This document shows positions 57,719 to 64,000 of a stretch of 64,000 nucleotides of DNA, in pieces. The position numbers and the translations under genes were made by a program. Under the pieces are notes generated by a model. The model was not told where the DNA came from. It worked only from the letters and a program-made list of their open reading frames with translations, and did no database searches. This stretch comes from Modicisalibacter luteus DSM 23508 (GTDB lineage: Bacteria > Pseudomonadota > Gammaproteobacteria > Pseudomonadales > Halomonadaceae). Every line of letters begins with the position of its first letter. The first letter of the stretch is position 1. The DNA lies in NCBI RefSeq assembly GCF_000378505.1, contig NZ_KB899989.1, forward strand, positions 360,581 through 424,580. The letters are read 5' to 3'.

Positions 57719-58339
57719 TCAATCGCTGTAGATGCTTGGAGCACCGGATTGATGAAATGCCCAACACTGATGAATGTCCTCGGCCAGGGTGCGCCCCTCG
57801 GAGAGCGGGGGCAGGTCGTCGAGGTCGAAAAAGTCGGCGGCATCAGTCTCATTGTTGGCGGTGAACTCGCCGCCCTCGTGATCACATAGATAGAACAGCT
57901 TGTAGATGTGATCCGGCGACACCGGTGTGTAGGGGTGCAGGCTGCGATCCTTGAGCATCGCCAGGCGCGGGTTGCTGGCACGATGCCCCGACTCCTCGAC
58001 GATTTCGCGCAGCGCGCAGCTCGATGGCCCCTCGTTGACGTCCGCCCAGCCGCCGGGCAAGGCCCAGCGGCCATCCTTGATCTCACGGACCAGCAGCACC
58101 CGCCCCTGCTCGAATACCGCACCGCGCACATCCACCTTGGGTGTGGCATACCCCGCATCGGGAATGATGAAGTTCTCGACCCGGTCGATGGGCACGTCAC
58201 CCAATACTGAAAACATCTGGTTGGTCAGCATTTCGAGCTGACGGTAGCGCTCGAGCTCATACTTGTTGGTGGTGTAGGTCTGTCCCGTCTGCGCGATGGA
58301 GCGAAGCTGCTTGGCGAAGGCGACCCAGTCATGCGACAT
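57719..58339 (-). CDS. NUDIX hydrolase
   Basis: Nucleoside-diphosphate-linked hydrolase of 206 residues. An intact Nudix box reads GWADVNE then, after seven residues, REIVEESGH, with the catalytic Glu pair. An N-terminal ~70-residue helical region (LRSIAQTGQTYTTNKYELER) is of the Nudix_N_2-like type that often recognises ADP-ribose or related nucleotides. ATG 58339 follows GGTAATGGAGTCACT. Substrate uncertain. Confidence 0.92.
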   Translation of the reverse strand: MSHDWVAFAKQLRSIAQTGQTYTTNKYELERYRQLEMLTNQMFSVLGDVPIDRVENFIIPDAGYATPKVDVRGAVFEQGRVLLVREIKDGRWALPGGWADVNEGPSSCALREIVEESGHRASNPRLAMLKDRSLHPYTPVSPDHIYKLFYLCDHEGGEFTANNETDAADFFDLDDLPPLSEGRTLAEDIHQCWAFHQSGAPSIYSD

Positions 58340-58390
58340 AGTGACTCCATTACCTGATATGTGTCCTTTCGGCGCCACGTCCTTCCGGTG

Positions 58391-59278
58391 TCAGGCGAGG
58401 TAGCGCCGAAACCACTCTACCGTCCGTGTCCAGGCGAGCTCAGCCGCCTGCTCGTCATAGCGGGGCGTCGAATCATTATGGAAGCCATGATTGACCCCCT
58501 CATAGATGTAGGCCTCATAGATCTTGTCATGCGCTTTCAGGGCAGCTTCGTAGGCGGGCCACCCCTCGTTGATGCGGGTATCCAGTTCAGCGTAGTGGAT
58601 CAATAGCGGCGCCTGGATACGCGCCACATCCTGCGGATCGGGCTGGCGACCATAGAATGGCACGGCCGCGCCAAGCTCCGGGTAAGCCACGGCAGCGGCA
58701 TTCGCGACACCGCCGCCATAGCAGAAACCGGTGATACCGACCCTGCCTGTCGTTTCCTCATGCGCCATCAGGAACTCGACCGCCGCAAAGAAATCGTTCA
58801 TCAGCTTTTCCGGGTCCACCTGGCGCTGCAGCTCACGCCCCTCCTCATCGTTGCCCGGATAACCACCAACGGAGCTCAGGCCATCGGGCGCCAGCGCAAT
58901 GAACCCCGCCTTGGCCACGCGGCGAGCGACATCCTCGATATAGGGGTTGAGCCCCCGGTTCTCATGCGCCACTACCACGCCGGGCACGGGCCCCTCCACC
59001 CCGGTCGGGCGAACCAGGTAACCGCGTACCTCACCATGGCCGTTCGGCGAAGGATAGGTAATGTACTCAGGCAGGATATCTGGATCGGTGAATTTCACCT
59101 GCTCCGCCAAGGCATAGTTCGGGCTCAGGACCGAAAGCAGGGCGGCGGCAGTCAGCCCACCCACCGCAAATTGCCCGGCACGGTCGAGAAACTCGCGCCG
59201 GGAGATATGACCGTGAACATAGCCATCGTAGAGTTCGAGCAATTCGGGGGGAAAGTCCTTCGCGGTGAGGCGGCTCAT
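58391..59278 (-). CDS. Dienelactone hydrolase-family protein (YghX type, Tat-like leader)
   Basis: An alpha/beta-hydrolase of 295 residues with dienelactone hydrolase motifs: HENRGLNPYIED, then GITGFCYGGG, which carries the nucleophilic Cys, and a final HGFHND with the catalytic His. The N-terminus has SRREFLDRAGQ followed by a hydrophobic stretch, a twin-arginine-like leader. It resembles E. coli YghX, and the YghU-type gene is two genes away. In E. coli K-12 yghX is broken, whereas this copy is intact. Confidence 0.88.
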   Translation of the reverse strand: MSRLTAKDFPPELLELYDGYVHGHISRREFLDRAGQFAVGGLTAAALLSVLSPNYALAEQVKFTDPDILPEYITYPSPNGHGEVRGYLVRPTGVEGPVPGVVVAHENRGLNPYIEDVARRVAKAGFIALAPDGLSSVGGYPGNDEEGRELQRQVDPEKLMNDFFAAVEFLMAHEETTGRVGITGFCYGGGVANAAAVAYPELGAAVPFYGRQPDPQDVARIQAPLLIHYAELDTRINEGWPAYEAALKAHDKIYEAYIYEGVNHGFHNDSTPRYDEQAAELAWTRTVEWFRRYLA

Positions 59279-59432
59279 CGAATCAGTCTCCGATCATGCC
59301 CGGGCGAGGTGCACCGAGGCCTGGTGAAAATCTGGCACATCTTCATCGCCCGTGCACTGCCTGGCTCGGTGTAGCTCACCCTCTGCTACGGTTAGCGGTG
59401 TACTTCCTTTTCTGTTCGGCAAGGAGATCACC

Positions 59433-59984
59433 ATGGCCAACGACTGGCACGCCGACCCGCTCGTCTGGGGCAACGGCCCACGTCTCTTCGAGATCTTTCT
59501 GGAACCGACCTGCCCATTCTCGGTAAAGACCTTTCACAAGCTGGACGACTTCCTTGCTCAAGCCGGGGAATCGAACGTTCGCGTGCAACTCTGGCTGCAA
59601 TCCCAACCATGGCACTTGCTATCACCGATCGTCACCCGAGCCATCGTCGCGGCTTCGACGCTGGACGGCGGCAAGGAAACCGCCAAAAAGGTCATGGCCG
59701 CCGTCGCCGACCACCGTGAGGAGTTCGTCTTCGAGAACCATTGCACCGGGCCGAACCGGAGCGTCACGCCCAACGATATTCTCAAGCGACTGGAAGACTA
59801 CAGCGGCGTTGCGCTCACCCACGCCTTCGAAATCCCCGATCTCGACAGCGCCCTGAAGCGTCATGCCAAATATGCCCGCCAGAACGGCATCCACAGCTCA
59901 CCGACGTTCATGGTCGACGGTCTAGTGGATCCAGGCATGGGCAGCGGAGACGACGTGAGCGAATGGGTCAAGCGCTTTCAGTGA
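59433..59984 (+). CDS. DsbA-like thioredoxin-fold protein
   Basis: A 183-residue protein with the motif CPFSVKTF near residues 30-37, so a single-Cys thioredoxin-like active site rather than CxxC, followed by DsbA-type helices and ending in SSPTFMVDGL (cis-proline loop). No signal peptide, so cytosolic. ATG 59433 follows AAGGAGATCACC. Function unknown, related to 2-hydroxychromene isomerase or DsbA-like oxidoreductases. Confidence 0.82.
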   Translation: MANDWHADPLVWGNGPRLFEIFLEPTCPFSVKTFHKLDDFLAQAGESNVRVQLWLQSQPWHLLSPIVTRAIVAASTLDGGKETAKKVMAAVADHREEFVFENHCTGPNRSVTPNDILKRLEDYSGVALTHAFEIPDLDSALKRHAKYARQNGIHSSPTFMVDGLVDPGMGSGDDVSEWVKRFQ

Positions 59985-60001
59985 GACAAGCCCTTCGCCA
60001 T

Positions 60002-60030
60002 TTGACAGGGTCGCCCACATCAACAACAAT
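60002..60030 (+). promoter_or_regulatory. Sigma-70 promoter overlapped by Fur box
   Basis: TTGACA (60002-60007), a perfect -35, is followed after 17 bp by AACAAT (60025-60030), a fair -10. The Fur box listed next begins one base after the -10, so a bound repressor should block initiation. Confidence 0.6.
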
Positions 60031-60049
60031 GCAAATCAGTCTCATTAAC
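60031..60049 (+). promoter_or_regulatory. Fur-box-like operator
   Basis: GCAAATCAGTCTCATTAAC matches the 19-bp Fur consensus GATAATGATTCTCATTATC at 14 positions by eye, with the right half nearly perfect. It overlaps the expected transcription start of the downstream small gene, which suggests iron-dependent repression. Confidence 0.6.
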
Positions 60050-60067
60050 ACTGACTATGATATTCCC

Positions 60068-60466
60068 ATGACGGCAGAACGCTCCCAGCTGTATTACTCC
60101 TGTGTCTTCCTGCATGTCTCCTTTCAGGCTATCCAGAGCAAGGTAATGACCTCGGCCTTGGGAGACGACACACCGTGCTGGCTGGATGCGCAGCTGCTAC
60201 GGATGCTTTCCGGCGAGTTGCAGCGCTGCCGTCAGGAGGCCGCCCCCTTCACGGAGGTGTGCCAGGCACTGGATACCGCCATCTATCACTGTGGGTTGCT
60301 GATGGCGCAGTGCCCCGCCTCGGTCAGCCGCCGGCTTTGCCAGCACCATATCGAGGCGATCATATCCCCGCTCAAGCTCGCCACGGCCCGGTTATCAGGC
60401 CGGGCCTCGGCCAACTCCCCTTCCTCTGCGGGCCAGAGACTGCGTAGCTGGTTCGGCTGGCGCTGA
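60068..60466 (+). CDS. Small cytosolic protein of unknown function, probably Fur-regulated
   Basis: A 132-residue predicted protein beginning MTAERSQLYYSCVFLH. No domain recognised. Helical throughout, with QALDTAIYHCGLLMAQCPAS in the centre and six Cys. An ATG at 60029 in the same frame would put the Fur box inside the gene, so 60068 is preferred. No clear ribosome-binding site precedes it. Isolated between the DsbA-like gene and the AcoR-type regulator (convergent). Confidence 0.6.
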   Translation: MTAERSQLYYSCVFLHVSFQAIQSKVMTSALGDDTPCWLDAQLLRMLSGELQRCRQEAAPFTEVCQALDTAIYHCGLLMAQCPASVSRRLCQHHIEAIISPLKLATARLSGRASANSPSSAGQRLRSWFGWR

Positions 60467-60569
60467 ATGCATCGGCTGATCGACTCGCACCAGCTAGTGA
60501 GTGGCAGCCCTACCCCCAGCGGCGTCCTGCCTCGGCATCAAGGGAGAAGCCACACCAGAGCAAGCAGTC

Positions 60570-62579
60570 TCATGAGTTGTGCCACGGGACTCCCTTCCTA
60601 ATAGGGCTATCGCTTACTGTCTCGGCCTCGCGCCGGTTGGGCGGCACCAGCCCATAGCGGCGCATACGTCGGTAGACAGTGGGCCGAGAAATGCCGAGCC
60701 GGCGCGCCACATGGCTGACATTCCAGCCGGTGTCCTGTAGCAGGCGGTGAAAAGCCTGGCCTTCGCCGGTGGTTTCTGGCTGCAGGGTCGAATCGATGAC
60801 TTGCGGTGCGGCGGCTAGCCCACCCTGGCACTCCTCCGGCAAGTCGTGAACAGTGATCTCCTCGCCATCGACCGTGGCCAGCGCGAAGTCCAGCGCATTG
60901 CGCAATTGGCGAATGTTGCCCGGCCAGGCATAGGCCAGCAGTGCGCTCATGGCATCGGCGCGCAGGCGCACATCGCTTTGACGCTCGGTAACCAGTGCCT
61001 CGTAGACGCTGCGAATCACGTAATGCTTGTCGGCGCGTTCGCGCAGCGCCGGCAGACGCAGTTGTGCGCCGTTCAGGCGATAGTAGAGGTCCTCGCGAAA
61101 AAGGCCATTGGCGATCAATTCGCTCATGTCGCGGTGGGTGGCGGTAATGACCCGAATGTCGACGCGCACGGCCTTCTCGGCGCCCAGCGGCATTACCTCG
61201 CGCTCGGCCAGCACGCGCAGTAGTCGGGTCTGCAACGCCAGTGGCATGTCACCGATCTCGTCCAGGAGCAGTGTGCCGCCGTCGGCCTGCTGAATCAGCC
61301 CGCGCATGCCCTTGCTGCGTCCGCCGGTGAAGGCTCCGGGCAGGTAGCCGAACAGTTCGCTCTCGATCAGCGATTCGGGGATCGCCGCGCAATTGACCGC
61401 CACGAACGGCCTATTGGCACGCGTACCGCTATCGTGCAGGGCGCGGGCCAGCACTTCCTTGCCGGTGCCGGTCTCACCGGTTATCAACACGTTGACCTCC
61501 TCATTGCGCAGCCGCCGCGCCAGCTTGAGTACGCGATGCATGGCGGGGTCGTCCGACGCCAGCCGATCCAGCGCCGGGACCGGTGTGGGCGATGGCGGTA
61601 CAGCGCGTGAAGCGAGGCGGCGTCCACGCGGTTCGACCAGGGTGACGAAGCACGTCGTGTCGTTGGCGCGCACGCGAAAGGCGCGAATCTGGTCTTCACG
61701 CGTGGCGGGTATACTGAGCAGGTCGCCGATATCGCCGTCGAACAGTTGCGTGGCCGACGGCACCCAGCCCGACGTCCAGGCCGGCCAACGCCGAAGGTGC
61801 GCATCGATCAGGGCGCGGCCCTCACCATTGGCGGCGATCACGCTGCCATCCTCCTCGATGGCAATCAGCCCTCGGCCGTTGAGGTGCACGAACTCGCGAG
61901 CGGTATCGAAGCGCAACATCAGGCAGCCGCGATAGCGATGCAGGAAATAGGCGTCCTCGATCATTCGCGCATAGAGGTTGACCAGGGACAGGCCGAAATT
62001 CTGGCTCTCGTGGGCACGCGGCGATTGCAGCGCGGAGATGTCCAGCACAGCGATGACCTGCCCCTGCGGATCGGTGATCGGTGCGGCCGTGCAGGTCAGG
62101 CTGATGTGTGTAGCATCGAAGTGCTCGCTCTGGTGGCAAGTGATGGCCCGGGCATCGTGAACGCAGGTACCCACTGCACAGGTGCCCGCGTAGCGCTCGT
62201 CCCAGTCGGCCCCGAGATACAGGCCTGCCCGGCGCAAGGCCGGGTCCTGATCGCGCTGGCCGCGGAAGTCCACGGTGATACCGCGCCGGTCGGTGAGCAG
62301 CAGCACATAGCCCAGCGGGGCGATTTGCGCGAAAAGTTGATCGACACCGGCACGGGCTACATGCAGTAGTTCATCCACCGGCTCGCGGTGTTCCTTGAGC
62401 GCCTGCTGGGTCAGCACGCGCACCGGCCGTGGACGACCGGGATCGAGCCGGTACTCGCCCACGCAGCGCTCCCAGGAGCGACGGATCACCTCGCGGCAGT
62501 TATCCAGGCCGCTCGCCTGGCCTTCGCTAAGCCGGATCAGGGTTTCGATATGCTGGCGTTGCTCGTTACGTAGTTGCAT
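60570..62579 (-). CDS. AcoR-type sigma-54-dependent activator
   Basis: Enhancer-binding protein of 669 residues that should activate the divergent sigma-54 promoter. Domains are a GAF-like sensor (about 70-230), a PAS-like region (about 260-330), an AAA+ domain (about 370-600) with Walker A GETGTGKE, and a Fis-type helix-turn-helix at the end (WNVSHVARRLGISRPTVYRR). The sigma-54 contact loop reads GAFTGG rather than GAFTGA, a known variant of the AcoR group. ATG 62579 follows GGAGAGGCAGCG. The open frame runs 43 codons farther upstream without a better start. Confidence 0.9.
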   Translation of the reverse strand: MQLRNEQRQHIETLIRLSEGQASGLDNCREVIRRSWERCVGEYRLDPGRPRPVRVLTQQALKEHREPVDELLHVARAGVDQLFAQIAPLGYVLLLTDRRGITVDFRGQRDQDPALRRAGLYLGADWDERYAGTCAVGTCVHDARAITCHQSEHFDATHISLTCTAAPITDPQGQVIAVLDISALQSPRAHESQNFGLSLVNLYARMIEDAYFLHRYRGCLMLRFDTAREFVHLNGRGLIAIEEDGSVIAANGEGRALIDAHLRRWPAWTSGWVPSATQLFDGDIGDLLSIPATREDQIRAFRVRANDTTCFVTLVEPRGRRLASRAVPPSPTPVPALDRLASDDPAMHRVLKLARRLRNEEVNVLITGETGTGKEVLARALHDSGTRANRPFVAVNCAAIPESLIESELFGYLPGAFTGGRSKGMRGLIQQADGGTLLLDEIGDMPLALQTRLLRVLAEREVMPLGAEKAVRVDIRVITATHRDMSELIANGLFREDLYYRLNGAQLRLPALRERADKHYVIRSVYEALVTERQSDVRLRADAMSALLAYAWPGNIRQLRNALDFALATVDGEEITVHDLPEECQGGLAAAPQVIDSTLQPETTGEGQAFHRLLQDTGWNVSHVARRLGISRPTVYRRMRRYGLVPPNRREAETVSDSPIRKGVPWHNS

Positions 62580-62608
62580 CGCTGCCTCTCCGTGCCCGTC
62601 TCGCTCTG

Positions 62609-62767
62609 TCATGACAGTCGTCATGCGGCGGCGGGCCTTGTTGTTGTCTGGCAGACACGCTTTCAGCCTATGCCGCCCGGGCCGGGAGTCAATCTGTAGC
62701 GTCTTCACCCTTGGTCGAGCGTTACAGGTGTAACGCGCCTTCGCCCCCCGTTACATGACAGGTGTCA
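62609..62767. promoter_or_regulatory. Cluster of activator-binding palindromes
   Basis: Three inverted repeats lie in the divergent spacer: ATGAC-AGTC-GTCAT near 62609-62622, GTTACA-GG-TGTAAC at 62721-62734 and TGACA-GG-TGTCA at 62756-62767. Spacing of about 100-150 bp from the sigma-54 promoter matches upstream activator sites for the AcoR-type protein. The first lies in the leader of the regulator gene and may serve autoregulation. Confidence 0.65.
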
Positions 62768-62864
62768 CATCTGTACCCTGCTACCGAGGTCCTGTCCGTA
62801 TCGGGCCGAATAAACCCCCTCGCCTTTCAGCCATTTACCGCCATTTCTGAATCGTTCACCGCTT

Positions 62865-62880
62865 TTGGCACGCTTTCTGC
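62865..62880 (+). promoter_or_regulatory. Sigma-54 promoter
   Basis: TTGGCACGCTTTCTGC has the -24 GG and -12 GC with exactly 10 bp between, matching the sigma-54 consensus TGGCACG-N4-TTGC. The monooxygenase start codon is 44 bp downstream. Confidence 0.88.
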
Positions 62881-62923
62881 CTCGGGCTAGGCGTGTCACC
62901 TACAAACAATGCGGAGAACAACG

Positions 62924-64000
62924 ATGACGACACGCACGCCAACCCAGGACGTCCAACACTGGCTGAACGCCTTCGAGAGCGCCCTCGAACAGCACGATAT
63001 CGAACGGGTCATGGCCCTGTTCGATGAGGAGTGTTATTGGCGCGACCTGGTCGCCTTCACCTGGAATCTCAAGACACTGGAAGGCAAGGACGCCATCCAG
63101 TCGATGCTCAACGCCACGCTGAACGAGACCCGCCCGGCGAACTGGCAGATCGACGGCGAAGCCACCGAGGCCAACGGCGTGACCGAGGCATGGTTCACTT
63201 TCGAGACCGGTGTGGCGCGCGGCAAAGGCTTCCTGCGCCTGAAGGACGGCAAATGCTGGACCCTGCTGACCACCATACAGGAGCTCAAGGACTTTCCCGA
63301 ACAGCGCGGCCTGCGCCGACCCAAGGGGGCCGAACACGGCGCTACCAAGACCCACGAGACCTGGCTGGAAGCCCGCCAGCGCGAGGAAAAGGAGCTCGGC
63401 TACAGCCGTCAGCCCTACTGCGTAGTCATCGGCGGCGGCCAGGGCGGCATTGGACTCGCCGCACGCTTGCGCCAGATGGACGTGCCGATCATCGTGCTCG
63501 ACAAGAACCCCCGCCCGGGCGATGCCTGGCGCAACCGCTACAAGTCGCTGTGCCTGCACGACCCGGTGTGGTACGACCACCTGCCTTACATCCCCTTCCC
63601 CGAAAACTGGCCGGTGTTCGCGCCCAAGGACAAGATCGGTGACTGGCTGGAGATGTATACCAAGGTCATGGAGATCAACTACTGGAGTTCCACCGAATGT
63701 GAGAGCGCCAGTTACGACGAAGACAGCGGCGAATGGACGGTCAACGTCAACCGCAACGGCGAGCAGGTCACGCTCAGGCCCAAACAGCTGATCCTGGCCA
63801 CCGGCATGTCGGGCATGCCCAACGTGCCGCACTTCCCCGGCGCCGAGACCTTCGAGGGCGAGCAGCAGCACTCCAGCCAGCACCCGGGGCCTGACGCCTA
63901 CCGCGGCAAGAAGGTCATTGTCGTAGGGTCCAACAATTCGGCCCACGACATCTGCGCGGCGCTATGGGAAAACGATGCCGACGTGACCATGCTGCAGCGC
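62924..64000 (+). CDS. Flavin monooxygenase with N-terminal NTF2-like domain (partial)
   Basis: FAD/NADPH monooxygenase, incomplete at the window edge (359 codons shown). The first roughly 130 residues form a SnoaL/NTF2-like domain (HWLNAFESALEQHDIERVMA). Then comes a Rossmann FAD site GGGQGGIGLAARLRQM, a later VVGSNNSAHDICA NADPH-type motif, and LILATGMSGMPNVP. Such fusions are known among Baeyer-Villiger and N-hydroxylating enzymes. ATG 62924 follows GCGGAGAACAACG. Sigma-54 promoter upstream and AcoR-type regulator alongside suggest induction by a ketone, alcohol or aromatic compound. An antisense open frame over this gene is a shadow. Confidence 0.92.
   Translation, partial: MTTRTPTQDVQHWLNAFESALEQHDIERVMALFDEECYWRDLVAFTWNLKTLEGKDAIQSMLNATLNETRPANWQIDGEATEANGVTEAWFTFETGVARGKGFLRLKDGKCWTLLTTIQELKDFPEQRGLRRPKGAEHGATKTHETWLEARQREEKELGYSRQPYCVVIGGGQGGIGLAARLRQMDVPIIVLDKNPRPGDAWRNRYKSLCLHDPVWYDHLPYIPFPENWPVFAPKDKIGDWLEMYTKVMEINYWSSTECESASYDEDSGEWTVNVNRNGEQVTLRPKQLILATGMSGMPNVPHFPGAETFEGEQQHSSQHPGPDAYRGKKVIVVGSNNSAHDICAALWENDADVTMLQR

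Noticed and set aside
62761-62788. Second ECF41 promoter at TGTCACA near 62762
   Set aside because: No CGTC at 16 bases downstream; the sequence belongs to the activator-site palindrome.
62900-63946. 348-codon minus-strand frame at the right edge
   Set aside because: It mirrors the conserved flavin monooxygenase, whose motifs are in the plus frame.

Overview
The window reads as one chromosomal segment of a G+C-rich gammaproteobacterium, most likely a halophile or marine relative of Halomonas (Halomonadaceae). That is an inference from three things: conserved gammaproteobacterial neighbourhoods (scpA-scpB-rluB; purL beside mltF and tadA), SMC-type ScpAB rather than MukBEF, and acidic, Glu/Asp-rich proteins. 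No integrase, transposase, prophage gene or CRISPR array was seen.

Layout. 1-5 kb: tRNA-Lys(UUU), then scpA, scpB, rluB in one overlapping leftward operon, and radD. 5-10 kb: a compact ethanolamine-utilisation unit (AraC-type regulator divergent from eutB-eutC-permease) without microcompartment genes. 10-17 kb: purL, mltF, tadA, tesB. 17-22 kb: two divergent cyclic-di-GMP genes. 22-31 kb: metabolic genes: alcohol dehydrogenase with its AraC regulator, a TSUP permease, an exported M20 peptidase, an MFS carrier, pirin, alpha-carbonic anhydrase and a quinone-oxidoreductase-like protein. 31.3-33.6 kb: a YyaL-type protein carrying an extra C-terminal DsbD-alpha-like domain. 33.6-38.4 kb: an AT-rich leader followed by four envelope genes (OmpA-domain lipoprotein, multi-spanning membrane protein, exported VWA-like protein, small DUF4870-like membrane protein) that I cannot assign to a described system. 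38.4-43 kb: RIO kinase, DbpA helicase, a TPR protein, a YeeN-type protein and DUF3008. 43-51 kb: aldo/keto reductase, methyltransferases, a cytochrome c / DUF411 / Met-rich copper-type group, a sorbosone-dehydrogenase-like lipoprotein, a DUF892 ferritin-like protein and an MBL hydrolase. 51-54.7 kb: SDR and AraC divergent pair, then a carboxymuconolactone decarboxylase and an ECF41 sigma factor behind an exact ECF41 promoter. 54.7-60.5 kb: Crp/Fnr regulator, an sRNA of the CsrB/RsmZ type, stress and redox enzymes, and a small Fur-box-preceded gene. 60.5-64 kb: an AcoR-type sigma-54 activator divergent from a sigma-54-promoted flavin monooxygenase that runs off the window.

The most interesting points are the four-gene envelope cassette, the CsrA-sequestering sRNA at about 55.68-55.90 kb (minus strand), the self-regulated ECF41 module, the Fur-controlled orphan gene, the sigma-54 monooxygenase module, and a rightward terminator hairpin buried in the first codons of the eut regulator. 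Functions come from reading motifs by eye. No database search was run.
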